Source: CAYNSX01 sp964400165
GTDB lineage: Bacteria; Armatimonadota; Hebobacteria; CAYNSX01
Length of the DNA stretch: 64,000 nt
Direction of reading: 5' to 3'
NCBI GenBank assembly: GCA_964400165.1
Contig: CAYNSX010000001.1
Span: forward strand, 55,132 to 119,131
How positions within the stretch are numbered: the first letter of the stretch is position 1; every line of letters begins with the position of its first letter. This document shows positions 15,044 to 24,668 of the stretch, one piece after another. A program made the position numbers and the translations under genes. The notes under the pieces were generated by a model that did not search any database, was not told the origin of the DNA, and saw only the letters and a list, made by a program, of their open reading frames with translations.

Positions 15044-17833
15044 TTAGTCTTTCCCCCACTCTGCCAGCAGCAAATGAAATTCGCGCTTGCCGGCGGGCGC
15101 CATACGGCTCGAAGTCCAGACGAGGTATTTGCCGTCGGGCGAGAACATCGGGAAACTGTCGAAGCCCTCGTCGAAGGTGATCTGTTCGAGACCGCTGCCG
15201 TCCAAGTTGATGAGGAACAGGTCGAAGTTGAACGAGTTCGGGTTCTTCAGGTTCGACGAGAACAGGATCTGCTTCCCATCCGGGGTGAAGTACGGCGCGA
15301 AGTTGAGCGCGCCGTTGTCGGTGAGTTGGCGCATATTGGACCCATCGGCATTGCACAGGTAAATCTCCGTGTGCCGCGGCAAGACCAGGTCCTTCGCCAG
15401 CATTTCGCGGTACTCGGCTTCCTCTGCGGCAGTCTTCGGCAGATACGAACGGAAGACGAGTTGCCTGCCATCGGGCGAGAAGAAGGCGCCGCCGTCGTAG
15501 CCGCGGCGCGTCGTCACGCGCCGGACATCGCTGCCGTCGGGACGCATCGTGTAGAGGTCGAGGTCACCGTTGCGATTCGAAGTGAAGACCAGCCGCGAAC
15601 CGTCCACCGACTCCGTAGTCTCGGCGTCATAGCCGGGGTTGTCGGTGAGGCGCTGGGTGACGCCCGTCTTCGAGTCGACGGCGAAAATGTCGTAGGCCGA
15701 ATAGACCGGCCAGACATAGCCGCGGCTGCGGTCGGGCACCGGCGGGCACTCGGGGCCGGCGAGGTGCGTCGACGAGAACAGATAGCGTCCGTCGCGCAGG
15801 AAGTAGCCGCAGGTGCAGCGGCCGGCGCCCGTGCTGCGCAGGCGCATATCGGTGCCGTCGAGGTTGATGCTGAAGATTTGGTCGCAGTGATACTGCGCGC
15901 GGGTGGCCTGGAAGATCAGCCGCTGGCCGTCGGGCGCGAAGTAACTTTCGGCGTACAGGCCATCGCGCGTCAGTTGCAGGATGTTGCGCAGGCGTGTTTC
16001 GCGCGCGTTGTGCAATGCAGTCGGCAGCGGTCGCGCACCGCGCCCGACGAGCGCGTCGCGGACGGACGCCTGCACGGGTGTTGGGTCCGGCGCTTCGGTG
16101 ATGCCGTACTCGGTCGTCTCTTCCGCGCCGAGCGTCACGGGGATGGTCAGCAGGCGCTCCCCGCGTGTGATCGTGAGTTCGACGCGGTCGCCGGGCTTGC
16201 GCGTCTCGCTCACGCGTTGCAGCGCGGTCACCGTCAGGCGCCTCCCGTCCATCGCCAGTAGGATGTCGCCGACACTCACGCCCGCCTGCGCGGCGGCGCC
16301 GCCCGCCTCCAGGTCGGTCACTGTCACCCAGCCGGCGTCGGCGCTGGTGGTGGCATTCAGCGTCGCCGTGACCGGCCCCGGCGACACTTGCAACAGCAGC
16401 CCCGCCGCCGCCAGGAGGCGCGCGTAGTCTGGCTTGTCGGTGCCGTAGATGTACCGCCGGAAAAAATCGCCGAAGTCGCTGCCAGCCAGCCGCTCGCAAC
16501 TTGCGCGGATGGCGCCCTCCGGATAGCCCAGCCCGCGCTGCGCGTACCGCGCATTCAGATCACGCACGACCGCATCGAGCGACACCCGGTTGGCGGTGCG
16601 CCCGCGCAACTCGAGGTCGAGCAGGAATCCGTCCAACTGCCCCTGTGGGTAGTAGCCGTAGTAGTAGTAGCGGCCGTTCGGCCACTCCGGGTGCAGCCAG
16701 GTGTTCCACGACTGCTCGGCGACGGGCACGCTGCGCGCCGCCGGGTCATCGTCCAGCGCCTTGATGAGCGACGCATACGACGCATAGAACTGCTCGGGCG
16801 TCTGCAGGCCGGTGCGGACGGTCGTCAGCGTCGCGTAGTAAGTGGTCACGCCCTCGGCGAACCAGAGGTCGGTAGTGTACTGCTCGTGCGAATAGTCGTA
16901 AGGAACAAGCGGAGCAGGCCGCAAACGCTTCACATTCCACAAATGGAAGTATTCGTGCGCGACGGTGGCGATGAACCGCTTGTAGGCGGCGTCATCGCGG
17001 AAGGAGTCCGGGTCGGCCGCCAGCGCGCAGCCCGCCGCGTGTTCGAGGCCGCCGTTGCGGAGCCCCTTCCCGAGGATGAGGAAGAAGATGTACTCGTTGA
17101 ACGGCAAGCCGCCCATCAGGTAGGCCTGGTAGTCGGCGATAGTGCGGAAGTCGCTGACCAGCCGGGCGCCGTCGTACTTGCCCTCGCCCTCAACGACAAT
17201 GTGGTGCGGCTTGCCGCCCGCCAAGAAGGTGAGTTCCTTGAAGTCGCTGACCAGGATCGGAGAGTCGACCAGCGTGTGGTAATCGGCGGCGTGGTACTCG
17301 CCGTCGCCGGCGGCCTCCAGCGTCGTCGCGATGTGCCAGCCGCGCGGGCGCTCGCCGATGCGCAGCGACACCGGCTGCGCCAGCCCGCCCACCAGATACA
17401 TAAACACCGAAGTGCCGTTCACCCAAGCGTGCTGATCGGTGTAGTCGCTCGCGATGATGCCCAGGTTGTTGGCGTAGACGCGGTATTTGAGGACAACGGT
17501 ACGGGCGCCGCCGGTTTCGATTTGCCAGGTCTGCTTGTCGGTCCTGTGCCAGGCAAGCGGGCGGCCGTCGGCGGTGACGGCCTCGAAGCCGGCGACATTC
17601 TTGGCAAACTCCAAAATCATATAGGCGCCGGGCGCCCAAGCGGGCATCGCCACCGACACCGTGCCGCCGCGCAAGTCCGTCAGGCGCATGGTGACGCCGA
17701 GCCAGTGCGTGTTGGGCGAGAGGAGCGCCAGTTCGTATTGCACCGCGGGGCCGGCGGCGCGAGCGCCGGAGGCCAGTACCACCACGATGCAGGCGATGCT
17801 CACTGCGAGTCGAGCCAGCCGTGCAACTGTCAT
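15044..17833 (-). CDS. M61-type glycyl aminopeptidase fused to PDZ and TolB-like propeller
   Basis: A 929-residue exported protein with a signal peptide cleaved near ARA at 24-27. Residues 30-480 form an M61 peptidase: HEYFHLWN (293-300) gives the HExxH zinc site and FAEGVTTYY the third ligand Glu327. Residues about 500-570 are a PDZ domain (GGAAAQAGVSVGDILLAMDG). Residues about 615-929 are WD40-like/TolB beta-propeller repeats (YFAPDGQRLIFQ, FSPDGRQLVFRS, FTPDGKQILFSS, FSPDGKYLVWTS). M61 enzymes usually end after the PDZ; the propeller fusion is unusual. It probably degrades periplasmic peptides, with the propeller binding partners or substrate. Confidence 0.88.
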   Translation of the reverse strand: MTVARLARLAVSIACIVVVLASGARAAGPAVQYELALLSPNTHWLGVTMRLTDLRGGTVSVAMPAWAPGAYMILEFAKNVAGFEAVTADGRPLAWHRTDKQTWQIETGGARTVVLKYRVYANNLGIIASDYTDQHAWVNGTSVFMYLVGGLAQPVSLRIGERPRGWHIATTLEAAGDGEYHAADYHTLVDSPILVSDFKELTFLAGGKPHHIVVEGEGKYDGARLVSDFRTIADYQAYLMGGLPFNEYIFFLILGKGLRNGGLEHAAGCALAADPDSFRDDAAYKRFIATVAHEYFHLWNVKRLRPAPLVPYDYSHEQYTTDLWFAEGVTTYYATLTTVRTGLQTPEQFYASYASLIKALDDDPAARSVPVAEQSWNTWLHPEWPNGRYYYYGYYPQGQLDGFLLDLELRGRTANRVSLDAVVRDLNARYAQRGLGYPEGAIRASCERLAGSDFGDFFRRYIYGTDKPDYARLLAAAGLLLQVSPGPVTATLNATTSADAGWVTVTDLEAGGAAAQAGVSVGDILLAMDGRRLTVTALQRVSETRKPGDRVELTITRGERLLTIPVTLGAEETTEYGITEAPDPTPVQASVRDALVGRGARPLPTALHNARETRLRNILQLTRDGLYAESYFAPDGQRLIFQATRAQYHCDQIFSINLDGTDMRLRSTGAGRCTCGYFLRDGRYLFSSTHLAGPECPPVPDRSRGYVWPVYSAYDIFAVDSKTGVTQRLTDNPGYDAETTESVDGSRLVFTSNRNGDLDLYTMRPDGSDVRRVTTRRGYDGGAFFSPDGRQLVFRSYLPKTAAEEAEYREMLAKDLVLPRHTEIYLCNADGSNMRQLTDNGALNFAPYFTPDGKQILFSSNLKNPNSFNFDLFLINLDGSGLEQITFDEGFDSFPMFSPDGKYLVWTSSRMAPAGKREFHLLLAEWGKD

Positions 17834-17888
17834 TCCACGCGCCTCCGAAAATGAAAATTACCAAACGAACCCAATTTCCGTTTGCCGA

Positions 17889-18653
17889 CTAGCCGCCGCC
17901 GGTCACCTTCAGCAGCCACTGGCCGAAGCCCGTCTGCCCCAAATAGCCCGACCAACGGGCCACCGAGTTCGTGGCAATTGCCAAGCCAAAGACAATCAGC
18001 AAGACGCCGCCGAGGATTTCGACTGCGCGCATTCGCCGTTTCAGCCAGGTGGACACCTGCAAAAACTTCCCCATCGCCAGGCCGGTGAGGAAGAACGGCA
18101 CCCCCAGCCCCGCGGAATACACGGCCAGCAGCAACATCCCCTCACCCACATGCTCATAGGTGCTGGCCTTGAGCAGCACCGTCGTCAGGAACGGGCCGAT
18201 GCACGGGCTCCAGCCGAACCCGAACGCAAACCCCATCAGCGCCGACGGCCAGATGCCCGGCGTCTTGATCTGGACCTGGGCGCGCCGCTCGTAATAGAGA
18301 AACGGGATGCGAACGATGCCGATGAAGTGCAGCCCGAAGATGATGACCAGGATGCCCATGGCGATGGAAATGGGGCGCTGGTAGTCCGTCAAGAACTGCC
18401 CGATCTTGGTGGCGGTGGCGCCGGCGAGGATGAAGAGCACCGAGAAAGCCAGGATGAACGCCGCCGAGTTGACCGCGACGCGCCGCAGGTTGACCTCGCC
18501 CGCGCCCGATTGCAGCTGGGCGATGGAGTTGCCGGAGAGTTGGGCAATGTAGGCCGGCACCAGCGGCAGCACGCAGGGCGACGCGAAGGACGCCACGCCC
18601 GCGATGAAGGCATAGAACATGCCGGTCAGCAGCGACTGTTCCGAGCCGCTCAT
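17889..18653 (-). CDS. ccdA: CcdA-family thiol-disulfide transmembrane protein
   Basis: A 254-residue membrane protein with about six or seven hydrophobic segments. The two redox cysteines lie in ASPCVLPLVPAYIAQLSG (about 24-41) and FGFGWSPCIGP (about 153-163), the signature of the CcdA/DsbD transmembrane domain. It carries electrons from cytoplasmic thioredoxin to extracytoplasmic thiols, for cytochrome c maturation or disulfide isomerisation. It lies 55 bp upstream of the M61 gene on the same strand. No cytochrome c genes are nearby. Confidence 0.93.
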   Translation of the reverse strand: MSGSEQSLLTGMFYAFIAGVASFASPCVLPLVPAYIAQLSGNSIAQLQSGAGEVNLRRVAVNSAAFILAFSVLFILAGATATKIGQFLTDYQRPISIAMGILVIIFGLHFIGIVRIPFLYYERRAQVQIKTPGIWPSALMGFAFGFGWSPCIGPFLTTVLLKASTYEHVGEGMLLLAVYSAGLGVPFFLTGLAMGKFLQVSTWLKRRMRAVEILGGVLLIVFGLAIATNSVARWSGYLGQTGFGQWLLKVTGGG

Positions 18654-18798
18654 CCTGTGCCGCTCATCCCTTCGTGTGCCAAATGCCCGGCGCTCCAGGA
18701 CTCAAGACACAGAGCGGGGTCACCGGGTTCCGGCGGCCCAGTGTACCAAACGGACTTCCAAGTGCTACGATGCCCGCAGTCGCCTGCCAGGAGCGCGA

Positions 18799-19611
18799 AT
18801 GACCCGCTGGTTCGTCCTGATCGCCGTTTCCCTCGTCCTGTGCGCCGGCTGCGCACAGGAACCGTCCGTGCCGTCCAGCGTGGCCCAGGCATTGAATGCG
18901 CCCGAGGCCGCACGCGCCGCGGCGACAGCCACCAACGACCAATCGGCCGTCCCCGATGGGGAAACGGACCCGGGCGCCGAGCCGGCACCGGCAACGGGCA
19001 ACGCCCCCGACACCGATCCCGCTGCCCCGGCGCGCCCGGACGCAAGCGTCTCGACCATTGCGGAGCCCGCGGAATCCCCCGACGACGAACCGGAACTCGA
19101 TGCGGCGACCGAAGCCGAGATCAAGAAACTGAAAGACGAGATCGACCGCCTCTTGCATGAGTCGGAGGACGACCCGTACGAACAGGTCATTCCCCTGCTT
19201 CACCGCGTCCAGCAACTCGACCCGCACGATGTAGACGCCTATCTCGATGAGGCCTGGCAACACTACAGCCACGGCCAAGGGACTCCGCGGGAGAAGGAAC
19301 TCGACCGGAAAGCGGTCAGCGTCTATCAGCGGGCGATGTCGAAGAACCCGGCCGACCCGCGCGTGCCGTGGGAGTACGGCTTCCTGTTTCACTACAAGCA
19401 CCGCAAAGACTTCGCGGCCGGCACCGTCTGGATGGAGAAGGCCTGCCGGCTGGCCAAGAATTCGCAATACTCGCGCGTGCTGGGCGGCATCTACGAAACG
19501 GAAAAGCGCCCGAAGGATGCGTGCCGCCTGTACGCGCGGGCGTTGGAACTGAATCCGGACGACTCGCTGGCGAAGATGAAATTCGACCGGCTGGGGTGCG
19601 GCGGGAAATAG
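18799..19611 (+). CDS. TPR-containing lipoprotein
   Basis: A 270-residue protein. AGGAG at 18789-18793 sets the ATG at 18799; an in-frame ORF extends 60 codons further upstream but has no signal. The lipobox is LVLCAGC (Cys18). Next come about 85 residues rich in Ala, Pro, Asp and Thr, a flexible linker. The C-terminal domain has tetratricopeptide-like helices, including RVQQLDPHDVDAYLDEAW, YQRAMSKNPADPRVPWEYG and YARALELNPDDSLAKMKFD. It is probably a periplasm-facing scaffold in an envelope membrane. It converges on clpP with a 3-bp gap. Confidence 0.82.
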   Translation: MTRWFVLIAVSLVLCAGCAQEPSVPSSVAQALNAPEAARAAATATNDQSAVPDGETDPGAEPAPATGNAPDTDPAAPARPDASVSTIAEPAESPDDEPELDAATEAEIKKLKDEIDRLLHESEDDPYEQVIPLLHRVQQLDPHDVDAYLDEAWQHYSHGQGTPREKELDRKAVSVYQRAMSKNPADPRVPWEYGFLFHYKHRKDFAAGTVWMEKACRLAKNSQYSRVLGGIYETEKRPKDACRLYARALELNPDDSLAKMKFDRLGCGGK

Positions 19612-19614
19612 CGG

Positions 19615-20244
19615 TTACTTCGACGCGTCGCCCGTCTTGATGCTCGCGATCACCTCGTCCGCCAGGCCGTAAGTCTTCGCTTCCTCGGCCGTCATCCAGA
19701 AATCGCGGTCCGCGTCGTGCGTCAGTTGCTCCACTGATCTCCCAGTGTGGAACGAGAGGATTTCGTACAGGCGTTCCCGCGTGCGCAGGATTTCCCGCGC
19801 CTGGATTTCGATGTCCGAGGCCTGCCCCTGGCTCTGCCCCCACGGCTGGTGAATCAGGACCCGGCAGTTGGGCAGGACGAAGCGGTGCCCCTTCGCCCCG
19901 CCGGCGAGCAGCACCGCGGCGATGCTGGCCGCCATGCCGACGCAGTAGGTTTCCACCACCGGACTGACGAGTTGCATCGTGTCGTACATCGCCAGGCCCG
20001 CCGAGACGCTGCCGCCCGGGCTGTTGATGTAGAGTTTGATGGGTTTGGTGGCTTCTTCGCTTTGCAAATAGAGCATTTGTGCGACGACCAGATTCGCCAT
20101 GTGGTCTTCAACGACGCCCTGGACGAATATGATGCGTTCCTTCAGCAGGCGGGAGAAAATGTCGAAGGCGCGCTCGCCGCGCGGCGTCGACTCGATGACG
20201 ATGGGGACGAGTTGCTGGTTAATCGGCTGGGGCTGTTCCGGCAT
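19615..20244 (-). CDS. clpP: ATP-dependent Clp protease proteolytic subunit
   Basis: A 209-residue serine protease subunit. The catalytic triad is in place: Ser in GMAASIAAVLL (about 103-113), His in LIHQPWGQ (about 129) and Asp in DADRDFWMTAEEA. YINSPGGSVSAGLAMYDTM is the substrate-strand region. It forms the double-heptamer barrel fed by ClpC or ClpX. Here the usual GMAASMGA is GMAASIAA, a mild change. Its start overlaps the end of the trigger factor gene by 26 bp, the common tig-clpP order; clpX is not beside it. Confidence 0.97.
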   Translation of the reverse strand: MPEQPQPINQQLVPIVIESTPRGERAFDIFSRLLKERIIFVQGVVEDHMANLVVAQMLYLQSEEATKPIKLYINSPGGSVSAGLAMYDTMQLVSPVVETYCVGMAASIAAVLLAGGAKGHRFVLPNCRVLIHQPWGQSQGQASDIEIQAREILRTRERLYEILSFHTGRSVEQLTHDADRDFWMTAEEAKTYGLADEVIASIKTGDASK

Positions 20245-21541
20245 TCGTGGCGTCCTCTTCCGTGATGGCTGCGAGTTCGACCAGGCGGCGCAGCGTCTTC
20301 ATATTATACAGCCGCGTGCGCAGCGTCGAGAGTTCTTCGCGCTGTTCCAACTGCGAGCGCATCTGGTGGACCGACAACCCCTCCCGCTTGGCGCGCCGCG
20401 CCACTTCCGCCTCGATCTCCTCGTCCGTCACCTGCACCTGCTCGCGTTCCCCCAGCGCCGCCAGCACCAGCGCGCGCTCCAGCCGCGACTCGGCGTCGAG
20501 CCGCAGGTGCGTCGCCCACGCCTCCTCCGTCAGGCCGCGACGCTTCAGGTACTCCTCCAGGCGCTGGTTGTGCCGCGCCAGATCGGCGAGCAGTTCGGCC
20601 TTCGACTCCTCGATTTCCCGCGCCACCAATAACCTGGGGATCGGCGCCTTCGCCTGCCGAACCAACTGCCGCAGCAACTCGTCGTGGACATCGTTTTCCG
20701 CCAGCTGGTCGTTCACCATCTGCAAATTGCTGGTGATGCGCTCGCGCAATTCCGCCAGGTCTTTGCAATCGCTGACGGTGCGCGCGAGCGCGTCGTCGAT
20801 GGCGGGCACTTCCCGCCGCTTCGCTTCGCGCACCGTAACGCGCAGCGTCGCCGTCTTGCCAGCCAGGCGCGCGTCGCGGTGGTCGGCGGGGAAAGTCACT
20901 TCCGTCTCTTTCGTCTCCCCCACGTTGGCGCCGGCGAGCGCCTCATTCAACTGCGGAAAGAGGGCCTCCGACCCCACCTGCGTCGGATAGGCCTGCTCTC
21001 GCAGCAACGGCTCCGCCTCCCCCTCGGCCAATACCTCAAAATCCGCCACCGCCAGATCGCCGGCCGCGGGGGTTTCGACCGGCTGAAAGCGTGAGCGCGC
21101 CTCCGCCAGCCGCTGCAGTTCCCGCTCGACATCCTCCGCCATCACGCGCACCCGCCGCCGCGTCACGGGCAGCCCGTGGTATTCGCCAAGATCAACCTGC
21201 GGTCGAACCGCAAACTGCGCCCGCAGCCGCAGCGACATATCCTCCTGCATCTCCGCCTTTTCCAGCGTGCCGGGACCGAGCGGACGCAATTCGACCTGGC
21301 GCGCGGCCTCGGCGAGCGCCGGGCCGATCAGCGCCTGCACTGCCTCGCGCTGGATGACTTCGTGGTCGAGCAGGCGCTCCAGCATTTCGGGCGGCACCTT
21401 GCCCTTGCGAAATCCGGGCACGGAGACACGCTGCGCCGCGCTTTGATACCGGCGCGCCATCGCGGCGCGCACCGTTTCCGCGTCCACGACGACTTCGAGC
21501 GCGGTGGTGGTTTCGTCGATGGTCTCCTGGCGCACTTCCAT
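20219..21541 (-). CDS. tig: Trigger factor
   Basis: A 440-residue ribosome-associated chaperone starting MEVRQETIDETTTALEVVVD. The ribosome-binding signature is SVPGFRKGKVPPEML (about 41-55). A divergent FKBP-type domain follows in the middle (FPADHRDARLAGKTATLRVT), then a long helical C-terminal arm (LLADLARHNQRLEEYLKRRG). It binds nascent chains at the tunnel exit. The start at 21541 is chosen because the upstream in-frame extension of 38 codons does not resemble the family. It is cotranscribed with clpP and divergent from the TPR gene. Confidence 0.96.
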   Translation of the reverse strand: MEVRQETIDETTTALEVVVDAETVRAAMARRYQSAAQRVSVPGFRKGKVPPEMLERLLDHEVIQREAVQALIGPALAEAARQVELRPLGPGTLEKAEMQEDMSLRLRAQFAVRPQVDLGEYHGLPVTRRRVRVMAEDVERELQRLAEARSRFQPVETPAAGDLAVADFEVLAEGEAEPLLREQAYPTQVGSEALFPQLNEALAGANVGETKETEVTFPADHRDARLAGKTATLRVTVREAKRREVPAIDDALARTVSDCKDLAELRERITSNLQMVNDQLAENDVHDELLRQLVRQAKAPIPRLLVAREIEESKAELLADLARHNQRLEEYLKRRGLTEEAWATHLRLDAESRLERALVLAALGEREQVQVTDEEIEAEVARRAKREGLSVHQMRSQLEQREELSTLRTRLYNMKTLRRLVELAAITEEDATNAGTAPAD

Positions 21542-21636
21542 GGGGGAACTGACCTTACCAGCCGCTGCGCCGCGCTGACAAGCGCCGCCGGTTGCGGCCC
21601 GTGGGCGGCGGCGACTACAATCCCGCGTCAACTCGC

Positions 21637-22908
21637 ATGTCGAGACGCTGGGCACTCATCGCACTGCTGCTCCTCGCTGTCGTCAGCGGCGGCGTCTGGT
21701 ATTGGCGCCGCCCGGCCCCGCCGGCCCCGGCCCCGGTCGCGGCGCCGCCCGCCCCAGCGCCGAAGCCCGCCGGCCCCATCGTCCCCGCTGACCATGCGAC
21801 AAATCTTGCGATGTTGCAGACGCAACTCGAACGCACCCCGCGGGACGCGCAAATCCACCAGTTGCTCGCGCTCGAATATGCCCGCGCCGCCGACTGGGGC
21901 CCCGGCATCGCCGCCGCCGAGCAGGCCGTCGCGCTGGCGCCGCAGGATGTCGCTTCGCACAAAGTGCTGGGCTACCTGTGCGCGCAAGCCGGCTATGCCG
22001 ACCGGGCCGTCACGGCCTATCGGCGGGCGCTCACGCTGGCGCCCGGCCATCTGCAACTGCAGATTGAAGCGGGCATCTACTTTTCACAAGTCGGCCTTCA
22101 CTCCCTGGCGGAGCCGCCGCTGCGCGCAGCCGTCGCCCAGACCCCCGACGATCCGCTGGCGCTGCTCGGCCTCGCCGCGGTACTGGTCGCACGCGGCCGG
22201 CCCGACGAGTACATGCAGACCATCCGCCGCACCTATGACTTGCAGCCCGCCGACCCACAACTCCTCTTCACGCTGACCACGAATCTGATGGGCATGCAGG
22301 ACCTCGACCGCGCCGCGACCGAAATCGTGAAACTGCAGCGCGTCGCGCCCGACGACCCCGCGGTACTGCTGTTGTCCGGGCGCCTGCGGCTGCGCCAGGG
22401 GCCGTCGGTCGCGGAGTGGCCGGCGGTACAGGGCACCTTTGAGCGCGCGCTGGCGCAGAATGATGCGCTCGTCGATGCCCGCTATTACCTGGGCGTCTGT
22501 CAGATTCAGCGCGGCGACTTCGCCGCCGCACGCACGACCCTGGAACGCGTGGTCAAGGATGTTCCGAGTCACCTCCTTGCGCACCAACAACTCATTCAAG
22601 TCTATGACCGCCTCGGCGACCGCGAGCAGGCCTCGGTTGCCCGCCTGGAATTCGACCGCTTGAGCGACGCACAGCGCCGGGCGGGCGACATCCAGCGCCG
22701 CGCCGCCCGCGAGGGGACGAACCTCGACGCTCAACTCGGCGCCGGCCGGCTGGCGCTCGAACAAGGCAACCTGCAAGTCGCCGAGGCGCTGTTCACCTAT
22801 GCGCTGTCCCTGAACTCGCGCTCGGCGGCCGCGCGCCAGGGACTGACCGACGCCCTGCGCGGCGCCGGGCGCATTGCGGACGCCGACCGCGTGGCCGCGG
22901 GCCGGTGA
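21637..22908 (+). CDS. Membrane-anchored TPR protein
   Basis: A 423-residue protein with an N-terminal signal anchor (WALIALLLLAVVSGGVWYW) and a Pro/Ala-rich linker. About ten tetratricopeptide-like units follow, such as AIHQLLALEYARA-type helices and AYRRALTLAPGHLQLQIEAG. A TACAAT box lies 15 nt before the ATG at 21637. It ends in a GTGA overlap with the ASPIC/UnbV gene, so the two are translationally coupled. TPR and ASPIC/UnbV proteins often occur together in envelope-rich phyla; the role is unknown. Confidence 0.85.
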   Translation: MSRRWALIALLLLAVVSGGVWYWRRPAPPAPAPVAAPPAPAPKPAGPIVPADHATNLAMLQTQLERTPRDAQIHQLLALEYARAADWGPGIAAAEQAVALAPQDVASHKVLGYLCAQAGYADRAVTAYRRALTLAPGHLQLQIEAGIYFSQVGLHSLAEPPLRAAVAQTPDDPLALLGLAAVLVARGRPDEYMQTIRRTYDLQPADPQLLFTLTTNLMGMQDLDRAATEIVKLQRVAPDDPAVLLLSGRLRLRQGPSVAEWPAVQGTFERALAQNDALVDARYYLGVCQIQRGDFAAARTTLERVVKDVPSHLLAHQQLIQVYDRLGDREQASVARLEFDRLSDAQRRAGDIQRRAAREGTNLDAQLGAGRLALEQGNLQVAEALFTYALSLNSRSAAARQGLTDALRGAGRIADADRVAAGR

Positions 22909-24608
22909 CGCGCCGCGTCTTCGGCGTGCTCCTCTGTTTCGGCCTCGCCGGCTGCGGCGGGCGCGGCCCTACGGAATCGGCCTCCGCACCGATCGCCTAT
23001 CGTGATGCGACACAGGCGCTCGGCATCTCCTTCACGCACCACAACGGCGCCTTCGGCGAGAAATACTTGCCCGAAATTATGGGCTCGGGCGTCGCCGTCT
23101 TCGATTATGACCGCGACGGATGGCTCGACCTTTATTTTGTGGATGGCGGACGCGTCCCGGGCGCCGCACAGGGTGATCCGCGCCACGGCGTCCTCTTTCA
23201 CAACGACGCCGGCACGCACTTCACCGATGTCACCGACGCACTGGGACTGACGGCCACTCTCTACGGCATGGGCGCGGTCGTGGGCGATGTCAACAATGAC
23301 GGCTTCCCCGATCTCTATCTGACTGCGGTCGGCGGCGACCGCTTCTACCTCAACGAGGGCGGCACGCGCTTCCGCGACGCGACCAAAGCGTTCGGCCTGG
23401 GCAACGACGAGTGGTCGTGCCCCGCCGCCTTCTTTGATTACGACAAGGACGGCTGGCTCGACCTCGTCGTCGGCAATTATGTGCACTGGCTATCGCCCGC
23501 CGACCATGTGAAGTGCGAAGTCATTCCCGGCCAGCGCTCCTATTGCGGCCCCGATCACCACCAGCCCACGCGCGTTCTGCTGTATCGCAATCTCGGCGGC
23601 GAGCGATTCGAGGACCGCAGCGCCGCCGCCGGCATCGCCGGCCACCGGGCGAAGGCGCTCGGCATCGTCGTCGTCGACGCCGACCGCGACGGCGACCCCG
23701 ACATCTTCGTCGCCTGCGACAAGGTGGCGAATCTGTATTTTGTGAACCGCGGCGACGGCACCTTCGACGAGCGCGCGCTCGAAGCGGGCCTGGCGGTCTC
23801 GCCCGAAGGGATGCCGCGCGCCGGCATGGGCGTGGCGGTCAGCGACTTTCACCGCAACGGCAATCTCGCCATCGCCATCACCAACTTCTCGAACGAAGGC
23901 ATGGCGTTCTTCACCCAGGACGACGCCGGTCACTTCACAGATCGCGCCGCGGCCGCCGGGCTGCTGCCGCTGACGCTCGATTACCTCGGCTTCGGCGCGC
24001 TGTTCACGGACGCCAACCTGGACGGCTGGCCCGACCTCGTCGCCGTCAACGGCCACATTTTTGATGATGTCGACCAGCTCTTCCCCGGCATGACATTTGC
24101 CCAGCGCACCTTGCTTTTCCGCAATCGGCGCACCGGCGCGTTCAACGAAGTCGGCGCGGCGTCCGGCGAGTTCTTCGGCCGGCCGATCGTCGGGCGCGGC
24201 CTCGCCGCCGGCGACCTGAACAACGACGGCCGCCCCGACCTCGTCGTGACCGCAAACAACGGCCCCGCTATCGTCCTGCTCAACGAGACGCCCCCCGCCC
24301 ACTGGCTGCTCGTGCAGTGCATCGGCGGCAAGAGCAACCGCGCCGGCTACGGCGCCCGGATCGTGGCAACAGTGGGTGATCTGACCCTGCGCGAGGAAGT
24401 CACCGGCAGCGGCAGCTATCTCTCGCACTCCGACGACCGCGTCCTGCTCGGCCTCGGCCGCGCCACGCGGGTCGACCGCCTGGAAGTCACCTGGCCCTCC
24501 GGCCAAGTGGACACTTACGAGAATGTCGCCGCCGACCGCCTGGTCATCGTGCGCGAGGGGAGCGGGACACTCGAGGAGCGCGCGCCGGGCGCCTCCTGGG
24601 CGCCCTGA
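22905..24608 (+). CDS. FG-GAP/VCBS repeat protein with ASPIC/UnbV domain (lipoprotein)
   Basis: A 567-residue exported protein with lipobox CFGLAGC. At least six FG-GAP/VCBS calcium-loop motifs are spaced through it: DYDRDGWLDLYF, DVNNDGFPDLYL, DYDKDGWLDLVV, DADRDGDPDIFV, DANLDGWPDLVA, DLNNDGRPDLVV. Together they form an integrin-like propeller. The C-terminal 100 residues are an ASPIC/UnbV domain (YGARIVATVGDLTLREEVTG; VTWPSGQVDTYEN). It starts with GTG in a GTGA overlap with the TPR gene. It is probably cell-surface or periplasmic; substrate and partner are unknown. Confidence 0.92.
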   Translation: MTRRVFGVLLCFGLAGCGGRGPTESASAPIAYRDATQALGISFTHHNGAFGEKYLPEIMGSGVAVFDYDRDGWLDLYFVDGGRVPGAAQGDPRHGVLFHNDAGTHFTDVTDALGLTATLYGMGAVVGDVNNDGFPDLYLTAVGGDRFYLNEGGTRFRDATKAFGLGNDEWSCPAAFFDYDKDGWLDLVVGNYVHWLSPADHVKCEVIPGQRSYCGPDHHQPTRVLLYRNLGGERFEDRSAAAGIAGHRAKALGIVVVDADRDGDPDIFVACDKVANLYFVNRGDGTFDERALEAGLAVSPEGMPRAGMGVAVSDFHRNGNLAIAITNFSNEGMAFFTQDDAGHFTDRAAAAGLLPLTLDYLGFGALFTDANLDGWPDLVAVNGHIFDDVDQLFPGMTFAQRTLLFRNRRTGAFNEVGAASGEFFGRPIVGRGLAAGDLNNDGRPDLVVTANNGPAIVLLNETPPAHWLLVQCIGGKSNRAGYGARIVATVGDLTLREEVTGSGSYLSHSDDRVLLGLGRATRVDRLEVTWPSGQVDTYENVAADRLVIVREGSGTLEERAPGASWAP

Positions 24609-24668
24609 ACAGAGGACGCGCGGCGCTCGCGGCGAAATACGCGCCGTGAACCCACTCGAGAGACCGGT

